Origin: JAJKIP01 sp037200685
Lineage (GTDB): Bacteria > Bacteroidota > Bacteroidia > Chitinophagales > Chitinophagaceae
Direction of reading: 5' to 3'
Length of the DNA: 64,000 nucleotides
Assembly: GCA_037200685.1 (NCBI GenBank)
Contig: JBBCIG010000002.1
Span: 1 to 64,000, forward strand
Every line of letters starts with the position of its first letter. The stretch's first letter is position 1. The notes under the pieces were generated by a model. It worked only from the letters and a program-made list of their open reading frames with translations, was not told the origin of the DNA and did not search any database. This document shows positions 28,634 through 36,815 of the stretch, in pieces. The position numbers and the translations under genes were made by a program.

Positions 28634-29248
28634 CTAAATTAATTTTTCTACAATTGCCAGTTTCACCAGCGCCGCTGTATTTTGAACACCATACTTTGCG
28701 AGCATGTTCTTGCGATGAGAACTTACGGTGCTTATATCAACAAAAAGTATATCAGCGATCTGCTGGTTGGTAAGGCCATCTGCAATTTTTTCTAAAATCT
28801 CTTTTTCCCTTCGTGTGAGTGAAGGCAACGAATTATCTTCTGGCTTGCGTAAGAGCAGCGTAGCTGATCGGCTAAAATATTCTTTTCCTTTCGCTACTGT
28901 TCTTATACCCTCCATTATTTCCTGCTGCGCTGCATCTTTTAATACATAACCGCTGGCGCCACTGTCCATCATTTTACGTACAATGCCTGGCTGGTTATTA
29001 ATACTCAAAGCAATAACATTAATGGCTGGAAATTTATCCTTTACTTCTTTGCAAAGTTCAATGCCATTTGCATCCGGCAAATTAATATCCATTAAAACTA
29101 CATCCGGTTGTTGCGATGTTAAGCGATATAGCAAGTCCTTTCCATTGGTAAAAACACCAATGCATTCCATGTCCTTTTCGGTTAATAACATTGACCTGAT
29201 ACCTTCCCGTACTAATGAATGATCCTCTATCAGCATTACATGTATCAT
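28634..29248 (-). CDS. NarL-type response regulator
   Basis: 204 residues from ATG 29248 (MIHVMLIEDHSLVREGIRSM). Receiver domain: IEDH acidic pocket, phospho-acceptor Asp in PDVVLMDINLPDANG, Lys in GYVLKDAAQQ. LuxR helix-turn-helix: LTRREKEILEKIADGLTNQQIA, then VDISTVSSHRKNMLAKYG. It starts one base after the stop of the kinase gene, so the two are co-translated as a two-component pair. The genes it controls are not shown; the exported cluster starting at 31341 is divergent from the pair and is a plausible target. Confidence 0.93.
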   Translation of the reverse strand: MIHVMLIEDHSLVREGIRSMLLTEKDMECIGVFTNGKDLLYRLTSQQPDVVLMDINLPDANGIELCKEVKDKFPAINVIALSINNQPGIVRKMMDSGASGYVLKDAAQQEIMEGIRTVAKGKEYFSRSATLLLRKPEDNSLPSLTRREKEILEKIADGLTNQQIADILFVDISTVSSHRKNMLAKYGVQNTAALVKLAIVEKLI

Positions 29249-29249
29249 C

Positions 29250-31211
29250 TTATAAAGGTATTTCGATATAAACAGATGTTCCCTCACTTTTTTTTGATTG
29301 TATATCCAGCTTCCCTTTCAAAAAATCAATCCGGCTTTTCGTGTTTTTATAACCGATGCCGGATACACGTGTCAAACTCACCGGGTCGAAGCCTTTCCCA
29401 TCATCTTCTACGGTTATGTGCAATGCGCTATCCTTTGCTATTAACTGCACCAGGGCTTTAGAAGCTTCTGCATGTTTAATAATATTGTTCGTAAGTTCCT
29501 GTACCACCCGGTACACTGTTGTTTTAACCGTATTATCGACCGGCAGGTCATCCATTCCGAAACTTTGATACGTAACCGGCAGCACGCCTGTATCGGTTAG
29601 TTGCTGGCAATAATCCTGCAATGCCTCATTCAGTGTTAACTTCATTAATGTTTCAGGCATCATGTTATGCGCTACACGCCGCAACTCCGCAATAGATTCA
29701 TCAAGCATTGACATACTTCTTTCAAAGGCCTTTGCATTTTCTTCGGATAAAATAAATTGTTGTTTCATGTTATTGAATGAATATTTAGCGCTGGATAATA
29801 TACCGCCCAGCCCATCATGCAGGTCTTTGGCCAGGCGGCTTCTTTCTTCTTCCTGTCCTTTCAACACAGCCTGCGTGGCCATTAATTGCTTTTCATTTTC
29901 CAGCTGAATAATCTTTTGCGCCTGCAATTCTTTTTCTTTTTCGAGTAACCGTTGCCGGTTGCGCATCCATAATCCCAATAAAATAAGGGCGGCAACAACC
30001 AATAACAGGGAAGCCGCTAAAACGATATTAGTTTTCTTTTTTTCTTTTAATTCTGTCGCCTGTAATTGTATCTGGTTTTCTTTTTTAACCGACTCGTATT
30101 GCTCCTCAGCATTATGGGTGGCTTTTAAAATATTTTCATTTAATATTTGCTGTTCCAGCGAATCTGCTTTGGCAGCGTATTGATGAGACAACGACAAATC
30201 CCCATTTTTTACCAATAAAATTTTTGAATAAAGCAAGTAACTTTCTTTCATCCGCAGGGAGTTACTATCTGCTTCTGCTTTACCAATAGCATCGAGGATA
30301 AAAGTTTGGGCGGCTGAAAAATCTTTTTTATAATAATGAGCGGTAGCCATCCAATAATAAGCGATCATCCTCTGCTCATTACTTTGCAATCTTTGGGCAA
30401 CTGCCAGCAATTGCCGGGCATAGTCATATAATAACGAAAAGTTTTGCTTTTCTTCATTGTGGTTACAATAATTCTGTAAAGCGCCGGCTAATGCGAGATC
30501 ATCCTGTTGTTCCTTTGCAAGTGTTATAATCTCTTCATTAATAGTATCCGCTTCATCATAATATTTTAATTTCCATAAAATAGCTTCTTTATTGATTAAA
30601 CCGGCAAGATAAAACCCATCTTTTTTATTTTGAGAAACAGCTAATGCTTTATCAGCATATAATAATGCTTTTTCCTGCATGTCCGTCTGCGTATATACGC
30701 TGGAGAGATCAGCGTACACGTTCGCTATTTTAATCGTATCCTTAAACGCCTCGAATATCACCAGCGACTGAAAATAATAATGAACTGCCGAATCAAGTTT
30801 CTGCATTAAGGCAAACGTATTTCCAATATTTTCATTCATAATACCCTGCCGCATCTTATCTTTTTTTTCTATACTCAGCACAAGGCCTTTCTGCAACAGC
30901 GCCAGGCATGCTGCATACTTACCATCCATGTTCAGTATTTCACCCTGGCTGGAATAGTAACGAATGATGCCTCTTGTAAAATCCAGTTTCTTACTCAATG
31001 TAAATGCCTGTTCATAATAGGCTGTAGCGGTTTTAAAATCACTGTAAGCAAATTCATCACCGATGCGGTTCAGCAATATTACTTTAGCACTATCTTCTTT
31101 TGCCGAAGGCAATAATGCAATCATGCTGTCACGCTTTTGCTGCTGATCTTGTTGCGCAACTGCAACCACCCCCTGCATTACCATTAAAAAAAGAAAGAAA
31201 AAATTTTTCAT
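29250..31211 (-). CDS. TPR-containing membrane sensor histidine kinase
   Basis: 653 residues. Signal peptide MKNFFFLFLMVMQGVVAVAQ; periplasmic TPR-like helical repeats over residues ~40-370 (for example YYEQAFTLSKKLDFTRGIIR and KALLYADKALAVSQ); membrane segment IVLAASLLLVVAALILLGLW near 396-418; a coiled-coil linker; then a HisKA_3-type kinase with the H-box EERSRLAKDLHDGLGG (His near 465), the N-box QELTNNIIKHAEA, G1 VEDDGKGFD and G2 SGIGYKNTKSRI. Autophosphorylates in response to an envelope or peptide signal and passes phosphate to the adjacent response regulator. Intact frame. Confidence 0.93.
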   Translation of the reverse strand: MKNFFFLFLMVMQGVVAVAQQDQQQKRDSMIALLPSAKEDSAKVILLNRIGDEFAYSDFKTATAYYEQAFTLSKKLDFTRGIIRYYSSQGEILNMDGKYAACLALLQKGLVLSIEKKDKMRQGIMNENIGNTFALMQKLDSAVHYYFQSLVIFEAFKDTIKIANVYADLSSVYTQTDMQEKALLYADKALAVSQNKKDGFYLAGLINKEAILWKLKYYDEADTINEEIITLAKEQQDDLALAGALQNYCNHNEEKQNFSLLYDYARQLLAVAQRLQSNEQRMIAYYWMATAHYYKKDFSAAQTFILDAIGKAEADSNSLRMKESYLLYSKILLVKNGDLSLSHQYAAKADSLEQQILNENILKATHNAEEQYESVKKENQIQLQATELKEKKKTNIVLAASLLLVVAALILLGLWMRNRQRLLEKEKELQAQKIIQLENEKQLMATQAVLKGQEEERSRLAKDLHDGLGGILSSAKYSFNNMKQQFILSEENAKAFERSMSMLDESIAELRRVAHNMMPETLMKLTLNEALQDYCQQLTDTGVLPVTYQSFGMDDLPVDNTVKTTVYRVVQELTNNIIKHAEASKALVQLIAKDSALHITVEDDGKGFDPVSLTRVSGIGYKNTKSRIDFLKGKLDIQSKKSEGTSVYIEIPL

Positions 31212-31316
31212 TTATTACCTGTTCGCATCAAAGAGATCCTTGTTATGTAAAAGTAAAATGAAAAATAACTGGAAAATTCCCCCTTTAGGTGGAAATCGTT
31301 GTCCTGGAGTCACTTT

Positions 31317-31324
31317 TACTTTTG
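31317..31324 (+). promoter_or_regulatory. -7 element before OmpA-like gene
   Basis: TACTTTTG is an exact match to TAnnTTTG, 16 bases before the ATG. The only upstream TTG (31299-31301) is a few bases too close to be an ideal -33 element. Confidence 0.5.
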
Positions 31325-31340
31325 AGGCAAATAACAAAAT

Positions 31341-32387
31341 ATGAAAAAATATATCAGCTTGCCGTTTCTGTTACTTCTTTATACAGGAATTTTTGCGCAA
31401 ACTTCCGGTGATAACGCTTCTCCTGCTTTTAAAGCATATAACAACTATGATTTTGTTCCGGGTAACAAGATCTTATTTGAAGATGATTTCCGTAACGACC
31501 AGGATGGCGAATTTCCTTCGCACTGGAACCTGGAAGGCGGACAAGGTGTGGTCAATAAAGTAGAAGACGACGAAGTGTTCGCTATCACAAAATATTACAG
31601 TCTTTATTCACCAAACATAAAAAACAAAATTTACCTGCCCGCTCAATACACGATTGAGTTTGACACCTGGCTGGATGCGGCGTATGACAGCAATGAAGGT
31701 ATTTATATTGAATTCCGTAAGGGAAAAGAAAGGATTGGAGGCATTTATACCAGCCACAGTGACTTTCGTTGTGAATTTGGAGGCAACAAATTACAAGGCG
31801 ATTTGCCTGCCGCTATCGGCGGAGATGGTTATCACAACAAATGGCATCACATTGCTATCGCTGTTAAAGATGGACAGATAAAAGTTTATTGCGATCAATA
31901 CAGGGTATTGGTAGTTCCCAATTCCAATCTAAAAGCCACCAACCTCGCCATCGGCGGAAATGCCAGCGAAGGCATGGCTATGTTGTTTAAAAATTTCAGG
32001 CTGGCGGAAGGTGGCGGCATGAATATGCTGGGTAAAAAATTTACTGATACAAAAATTGTAACCCACGGCATTAACTTCGATTACAACAAAGCGACTATCA
32101 AACCGGAAAGTATGGGTACACTCAATGGTATTGTGCAGATTTTAAAAGATAACCCTGAAATAAAATTTGAAATAGGTGGTTATACCGATGCAGACGGAGA
32201 TGATGCCTACAACCTGAAACTTTCCCAGCAAAGAGCGGATGCGGTAAAAATTAAATTGATTTCGATGGGCATTGATGCGGCACGCCTCACATCAAAAGGA
32301 TACGGTGAAACAAAACCTATAGCGGTTAACACCACATCGGAAGGAAAAGCCAATAACAGGAGAGTAGAATTTGTAAAATTGAAATAA
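31341..32387 (+). CDS. OmpA-family protein with LamG-like domain
   Basis: 348 residues. Signal peptide MKKYISLPFLLLLYTGIFAQ. Residues ~40-225 look like a concanavalin/LamG-type beta sandwich (ILFEDDFRNDQDGEFPSHWN, YTIEFDTWLDA, WHHIAIAVKDGQIKVYCD). Residues ~235-348 are the OmpA C-terminal peptidoglycan-binding domain: GINFDYNKATIKPES, FEIGGYTDADGDDAYNLKLS, RADAVKIKLISMGI and NRRVEFVKLK. It probably tethers the outer membrane or an exported sugar-binding module to peptidoglycan. First of three consecutive exported proteins on the plus strand, 30 bases before the next. Confidence 0.85.
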   Translation: MKKYISLPFLLLLYTGIFAQTSGDNASPAFKAYNNYDFVPGNKILFEDDFRNDQDGEFPSHWNLEGGQGVVNKVEDDEVFAITKYYSLYSPNIKNKIYLPAQYTIEFDTWLDAAYDSNEGIYIEFRKGKERIGGIYTSHSDFRCEFGGNKLQGDLPAAIGGDGYHNKWHHIAIAVKDGQIKVYCDQYRVLVVPNSNLKATNLAIGGNASEGMAMLFKNFRLAEGGGMNMLGKKFTDTKIVTHGINFDYNKATIKPESMGTLNGIVQILKDNPEIKFEIGGYTDADGDDAYNLKLSQQRADAVKIKLISMGIDAARLTSKGYGETKPIAVNTTSEGKANNRRVEFVKLK

Positions 32388-32417
32388 TATCATTTCTCAA
32401 ACTGCAACCACTTAAAT

Positions 32418-33371
32418 ATGAAAAAAATAATGCTGCTTATTGGTTTATTTATTTCTACCCATTCTTTTTCACAGCAAACATTTACTGTTTCAGATTCAAT
32501 GCCAGTTATGCTAAACGGATTAAAAGCCGGCTATACCATTACCGATGAATCGCAGAAAGATGTAGGCAAAAAAGGAGAAATGAGCCGCTACAAAATTTAT
32601 TTCTACCTGACTAATACAACTTCCGAAGCAAAGATCATGTATAAAAAGCCGGGCTTTATGGGTCATATTGGGCCTCTTTCCGGCGTGATCGCATTGTTCA
32701 AATGTTCTAATGCCACCGGGGCCAGGCTCACCAACAAAATGGCTTCGATGGAACTACAGCCTTGTAAGATCGAAGCGACAGTGGAAGAAAAAGATTGTAA
32801 CAGCGAGAAAATAATTCAAACAACGAAGATGGTAGATCTTGGTTTCTGGATTAAACCGGGAGAAACAGTTTCCCGGACGTACCCTATGTATTTTTCTTCT
32901 AATCAAAAACCGAATGTCACTATCGTGTTTTATTCAGAAGTGGCTAATCAAACAGGTACTTTTTTAAATGCTGAACAAAACCAGCCTGCTTCTTCACAGG
33001 GTTTTGTAAGAATAAAAAATATGGCCGGCAATACTTACCTGCATGATCAAAACGGGCCGGCTACTTGCGGAGCGATCGACCTGGAATGGTGGAGTGCCCA
33101 GTGGGAAATAATACCTGTCACCGGTTCTAATTATTTCAATATTCGTAACCGCTGGAAAAATAATTATCTCAGCAGCGATAACAACTCAATGATGACAGAT
33201 AATAATCAATCGCAGGCTGCCATGTGGTCGGTTGATGAAACAAGCGCCAATACTTATACCATAAAGAACGCGGCTAATAATTTAAAACTCGTTTATCAAA
33301 ACGGCAACCTTACTACTTCGAATACATTCGGCACCCCTGCTTATTCCCAATGGGTGATTGAACAACAATAA
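32418..33371 (+). CDS. exported protein with C-terminal beta-trefoil-like domain
   Basis: 317 residues. Signal peptide MKKIMLLIGLFISTHSFSQ. The N-terminal ~170 residues are a beta-rich region of unknown family with four Cys that could form disulphides (FKCSNATGA, QPCKIEATVEEKDC). From ~195 comes a ricin-like/beta-trefoil pattern: FVRIKNMAGNTYLHDQNG, WWSAQWEIIPV, YFNIRNRWKNNYLSSDNN, AAMWSVDET and YTIKNAANNLKLVYQNG, with repeated W/I/N positions. It may bind carbohydrate or another ligand at the surface. No known protein name. In operon with the OmpA-like gene; 9 bases before the next gene. Confidence 0.65.
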   Translation: MKKIMLLIGLFISTHSFSQQTFTVSDSMPVMLNGLKAGYTITDESQKDVGKKGEMSRYKIYFYLTNTTSEAKIMYKKPGFMGHIGPLSGVIALFKCSNATGARLTNKMASMELQPCKIEATVEEKDCNSEKIIQTTKMVDLGFWIKPGETVSRTYPMYFSSNQKPNVTIVFYSEVANQTGTFLNAEQNQPASSQGFVRIKNMAGNTYLHDQNGPATCGAIDLEWWSAQWEIIPVTGSNYFNIRNRWKNNYLSSDNNSMMTDNNQSQAAMWSVDETSANTYTIKNAANNLKLVYQNGNLTTSNTFGTPAYSQWVIEQQ

Positions 33372-33380
33372 TAATAGTAT

Positions 33381-34226
33381 ATGAAAAAAATAATTCTCTT
33401 CAGCTTATTGATCGTCTGCGCACAGGCTATGCTTGCGCAGGATGCAGGATTACCGCCTCGTCCTTATACAAAAGCTGAATTACAACGCTGGTCATTTATC
33501 TGCCAGGGATTAAGCACCGCTATACCTACATCATTTAAAGATTATACCTTCCGTCAAACCAGTTGTGGTGAGTTCGACTGGGCGGAAACGGACAGGAATC
33601 GTAGCCCGCTTACTGTTATCAATAAAAAAAATGAACCCATCGGCAACCATCCTAATTTCTCTGCCTGGTACCAAATGAATGAAGACTCCGTATCATTAAA
33701 AAGCCAGTTGTTAGATGTAGACCTTTTAAAAACGCAAAAAGAAGATGGCAGCTTTGACATGAAACAATTCAATATAATTGGTGCAAAATCTGAAAAGCTA
33801 CGCCAATGCAGCACGCTAAGCATAGAAATATTGACCAATGTGGTAATTGATCTCGCCAAACAATATGAAATAACAACGAAACCGGAGAAACTGAACCTGC
33901 CGGTAGATGCTTTCGCATTTTTGTACCGCTTTCCCGAAGGAAAAGAAGTGAAAGAAGAAGGTTCAAGTATTGGTACAGATGGGCTGGCTTTTTATAAAGA
34001 CAAAGCATTGATCATTCTCAGCATCAAACCGACAAAAGTAGTCACATCACCGCCCTGTGATTGTACATGGAAAGAAGATAAAGTTTATCCGCAGGATAAT
34101 GCACCGGATGTAAGTACAGCACCTTTAAAAAATATTGTCATTTCAATAGATGGATATGAAAAAGATATCAGGGAAATAATCACTCAAATCAACTGGAAAG
34201 CTTTGGCGACGATGATAGGAAAATAA
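33381..34226 (+). CDS. exported hypothetical protein
   Basis: 281 residues. Signal peptide MKKIILFSLLIVCAQAMLAQ. No family recognised. Features: a conserved-looking CGEFDWAETDRN, a helical centre (LSIEILTNVVIDLAKQYEI), and a CDCTW pair of cysteines with proline-rich flanks (SPPCDCTWKED), ending in a helix (KDIREIITQINWKALATMI). Two further Cys lie near the N-terminus. Soluble after export, probably periplasmic or surface. Third gene of the exported cluster. It ends one base before the convergent lolD gene, with no terminator between them. Confidence 0.6.
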   Translation: MKKIILFSLLIVCAQAMLAQDAGLPPRPYTKAELQRWSFICQGLSTAIPTSFKDYTFRQTSCGEFDWAETDRNRSPLTVINKKNEPIGNHPNFSAWYQMNEDSVSLKSQLLDVDLLKTQKEDGSFDMKQFNIIGAKSEKLRQCSTLSIEILTNVVIDLAKQYEITTKPEKLNLPVDAFAFLYRFPEGKEVKEEGSSIGTDGLAFYKDKALIILSIKPTKVVTSPPCDCTWKEDKVYPQDNAPDVSTAPLKNIVISIDGYEKDIREIITQINWKALATMIGK

Positions 34227-34227
34227 T

Positions 34228-34878
34228 TTAAACAATCTTTCCATCTTTCATATGCAACACCCTGTCACTTAGGCTTGCCAATTCTTCATTATGTGTAACG
34301 ATCAAAAAAGTCTGGTTGAATTTACTACGCAGATCAAAAAATAGTTGATGTAGTTCTTTTGCATTCGCGGAATCAAGGTTACCCGTTGGTTCATCAGCAA
34401 AAATAATATCCGGGTTATTGATCAGTGCACGGGCAACAGCCACACGCTGTTGTTCCCCCCCGCTTAATTGATTCGGTTTATTTTCCATCCGGTGACTAAG
34501 TCCCAGCATTTGCAATAAATCTTTCGCCTTTTCCTCCACTTCTTTCTTTTTGCGACCGGCGAGCCAGCCGGGAATGCAAACATTTTCCAAAGCCGTAAAC
34601 TCCGGCAACAAATGGTGAAACTGGAAAACAAACCCAATATGTTTATTACGGAAAGCCGCCAACTTTTTTGCATTTAGTTCGTTGACCTGAGTGCCATTCA
34701 TACTTACAGAACCAACGTCCGCTTTATCCAGTGTCCCCAAAATATGCAGCAACGTACTCTTTCCCGAGCCAGACGGGCCTACAATCGAAGCGATTTCGCC
34801 TTTGCTGATGTCAATATCAACGCCTTTCAGCACTTCCACCGCCCCGTACCGTTTGTGTATGTTTTTTCCTGCTATCAT
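34228..34878 (-). CDS. lolD: lipoprotein-releasing ABC ATPase LolD
   Basis: 216 residues. ATPase of the LolCDE system that releases outer-membrane lipoproteins from the inner membrane. Walker A GPSGSGKSTLLHILG, Q-loop VFQFHHLLPEF, signature LSGGEQQRVAVARAL, Walker B IIFADEPTGNLD, H-loop VTHNEEL. The stretch FQFHHLLPEFTALENVCIPG is characteristic of LolD. The permease LolC/LolE is not adjacent. The phylum makes many lipoproteins, consistent with this gene. Intact frame. Confidence 0.9.
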   Translation of the reverse strand: MIAGKNIHKRYGAVEVLKGVDIDISKGEIASIVGPSGSGKSTLLHILGTLDKADVGSVSMNGTQVNELNAKKLAAFRNKHIGFVFQFHHLLPEFTALENVCIPGWLAGRKKKEVEEKAKDLLQMLGLSHRMENKPNQLSGGEQQRVAVARALINNPDIIFADEPTGNLDSANAKELHQLFFDLRSKFNQTFLIVTHNEELASLSDRVLHMKDGKIV

Positions 34879-34999
34879 ACCGCAAAAATCAGTTTTAAAA
34901 CAATCAAATATCCATAAAACAATGCCCCCCGCAAAACCGTATAAAACGATCCGGCCAAATATTTAAGAAATCCTTCAACATGGGCCGTACAACTATAGA

Positions 35000-35030
35000 T
35001 TTGGAAAATTCGTTAATAAAGCTACATTTG
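35000..35030 (+). promoter_or_regulatory. promoter of DUF2795 gene
   Basis: TTTG (35000-35003), exactly 19 bases, then TACATTTG (35023-35030): a full-consensus Bacteroidota promoter, giving a leader of about 60 bases before ATG 35098. Confidence 0.75.
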
Positions 35031-35097
35031 CGAAAAAATTGGGGGAGGTCACCAGTAAATAAACCGGCTCCTTGAAATTAAATAAACCCTGGAAAAT

Positions 35098-35319
35098 ATG
35101 TTTTGGACGTTAGAGTTGGCCTCATACCTTGAAGATGCGCCCTGGCCCGCCACGAAAGATGAGTTGATTGATTATTCCATTCGTTCCGGCGCTCCTATCG
35201 AGGTGGTAGAAAACCTGCAGGAGCTGGAAGACGAAGGGGATGTGTATGAAACCATCGAAGACATCTGGCCTGATTATCCCACGCAGGATGATTTTCTATT
35301 CAATGAAGATGAGTATTAG
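35098..35319 (+). CDS. DUF2795 protein
   Basis: 73 residues. Acidic, small, soluble: MFWTLELASYLEDAPWPATK, then LIDYSIRSGAPIEVVENLQE and a strongly acidic end (WPDYPTQDDFLFNEDEY). It matches the DUF2795 family, common in Bacteroidota and without an assigned function; the fold is expected to be a small helical domain. A full-consensus promoter and a clean terminator suggest a highly expressed monocistronic transcript. Confidence 0.8.
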   Translation: MFWTLELASYLEDAPWPATKDELIDYSIRSGAPIEVVENLQELEDEGDVYETIEDIWPDYPTQDDFLFNEDEY

Positions 35320-35365
35320 AGAAGTTGCGAGTTCTTACCTGCGGGCTATGAGACATAAAAAACTG

Positions 35366-35390
35366 AAGCCTCCGTTTTTGGAGGCTTTTT
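35366..35390 (+). terminator. terminator of DUF2795 gene
   Basis: 8-bp stem AAGCCTCC/GGAGGCTT with loop GTTTTT and a T tail, about 45 bases after the stop. Confidence 0.85.
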
Positions 35391-35401
35391 AATTATTTTC
35401 C

Positions 35402-35525
35402 CAGCGACATTGCTACTATCATCTTCGTTGCGTCGCACTCTTGTACGTTCGGTAATTCTACTCGGCATATGCGTCGCTCCCGAGCTATCGGGACTTCATC
35501 TTCCTGTTCGCTATTCAGTAATTCC
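35402..35525 (-). repeat. dispersed repeat R1, copy 8 (composite)
   Basis: On the minus strand the head GAACAGGAAGATGAAG runs into TCCCGATAGCTCGGGA, then a second head (AATTACCGAACGTACAA) and the core GAGTGCGACGCAAC with GAAGATGATAGTAGCAATG. It looks like one R1 unit joined to part of another through a palindrome. Confidence 0.8.
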
Positions 35526-35631
35526 ATAGTGTTCATAGTTCATTGCCCTTGCTAATTGACATTCTCCATTATTCATAAAAATCCTCAACTATCATAGACC
35601 TACTAGCTACTCACCACTCCCGACTCGCCAC

Positions 35632-36447
35632 TCATTTCTCCATCTGCTCAATCACCGCCGGCGTCACTCCCGTAAAACTAAATCCCCCATCATGGAAAAG
35701 GTTCTGCATCGTCACCATCTTCGTCAGGTCGCTGAACATCACTGCGCAAAAATTTGCGCAATCCTCACCGGAAGCATTTCCCAACGGGCTCATCTTTTCC
35801 GCATAACTGATAAAGCCGTCAAAACCCTTTACCCCGCTGCCCGCTGTCGTTCTTGTCGGCGATTGAGAAACCGTATTCACTCTCACTTTTTTCTTTACCC
35901 CATAATAATAACCAAACATTCTTGTCACACTTTCGAGCAATGACTTCGCATCCGCCATTTCATTATAATCCGGGAACACCCGTTGCGCAGCAATATAAGT
36001 CAGCGCTATCACGCTGGCCGATTCATTCAATGCATCCAGGTCCCAAGCAGTGCGCAACACTTTATGCAGGCTCATAGCGGAGATATCCAGTGTCTTCTGG
36101 TTCCATTCATAATTCATTTCTGTATAATGCTTGCCTTTCCGCACATTCACGCCCATCCCGATGGAATGAAGCACAAAATCAATCTTACCTCCAAAATGTT
36201 CTATTGATTTTTCAAACAGGCTTTTCAGGTCATCCATATTCGTCACATCCGCACCAATCACCGGTGCATTCCCGCATTGCGCCGCCAGTTGATTGATCTC
36301 TCCCATTCTCAATGCCACAGGCGCATTGCTCAAAACAATCTGCGCACCTTCTTCAAAACACTTCAATGCCGTTTTCCATGCAATAGATTTTTCATCCAGC
36401 GCACCGAATATGATACCTTTTTTCCCTTTCAATAGATTATTAGACAT
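35632..36447 (-). CDS. fabI: enoyl-[acyl-carrier-protein] reductase (NADH)
   Basis: 271 residues. Reduces trans-2-enoyl-ACP in the last step of fatty acid elongation. SDR fold with the FabI-specific features GIIFGALDEKSIAW (cofactor site), VLHSIGMG and LTYIAAQRVFPDYNEMADAKSLLE (catalytic Tyr and Lys in Y-x6-K), and VRVNTVSQSPTRTTAGSG. The last part (GFSFTGVTPAVIEQMEK) is the usual C-terminus. Convergent with the DUF2795 gene. Intact frame. It is a known target of FabI inhibitors in other bacteria. Confidence 0.94.
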   Translation of the reverse strand: MSNNLLKGKKGIIFGALDEKSIAWKTALKCFEEGAQIVLSNAPVALRMGEINQLAAQCGNAPVIGADVTNMDDLKSLFEKSIEHFGGKIDFVLHSIGMGVNVRKGKHYTEMNYEWNQKTLDISAMSLHKVLRTAWDLDALNESASVIALTYIAAQRVFPDYNEMADAKSLLESVTRMFGYYYGVKKKVRVNTVSQSPTRTTAGSGVKGFDGFISYAEKMSPLGNASGEDCANFCAVMFSDLTKMVTMQNLFHDGGFSFTGVTPAVIEQMEK

Positions 36448-36512
36448 AGATACAGTTTGTAGTTTGTTTTTATTAGTCTATGGTTAAGCGGCGTAAAAAT
36501 AATAAGTTATTT

Positions 36513-36719
36513 CTAAGCACGGGGAAAGATCATCTTTATTATAAAAACCACCAGCAGCGCATATAGAAATATAAATAGTAAAACTGAAAGCAAATACAAC
36601 AACAATTTTGCCAGCGATTCCCGTGGCCGTATAATTTTCTGGAAATACTTAGTAATGGAATAAACAGGAATAAGGGAAAACAGGATGATGAATAGTATGA
36701 TTATTGCCTTCCATTTCAT
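36513..36719 (-). CDS. small two-helix membrane protein
   Basis: 68 residues. Two hydrophobic helices (AIIILFIILFSLIPVYSI and LAKLLLYLLSVLLFIFLYALLVVFIIKMIF) joined by a basic loop (KYFQKIIRPRE). No family recognised. Between fabI and recN, on the same strand as both, 65 bases before fabI. Start at ATG 36719. Probably a real inner-membrane protein; function unknown. Confidence 0.55.
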   Translation of the reverse strand: MKWKAIIILFIILFSLIPVYSITKYFQKIIRPRESLAKLLLYLLSVLLFIFLYALLVVFIIKMIFPRA

Positions 36720-36815
36720 TCTACCTCTTCTAATACTTTAGATACCCATAGGTCAGGAGAAAGAGCTATAGTTGTCTCTCTTTTTCTTTTTTTCTCTTTT
36801 AATCTCTTAGCCTCA

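Larger units (their letters stand above)
35320..35631. other. intergenic region with R1 copy 8
   Basis: 312 bases between convergent genes. It holds the DUF2795 terminator, R1 copy 8, and a stretch with GCAAT-like and ACTCGCCACTC-like repeats (35536-35630). No coding sequence. Confidence 0.6.
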
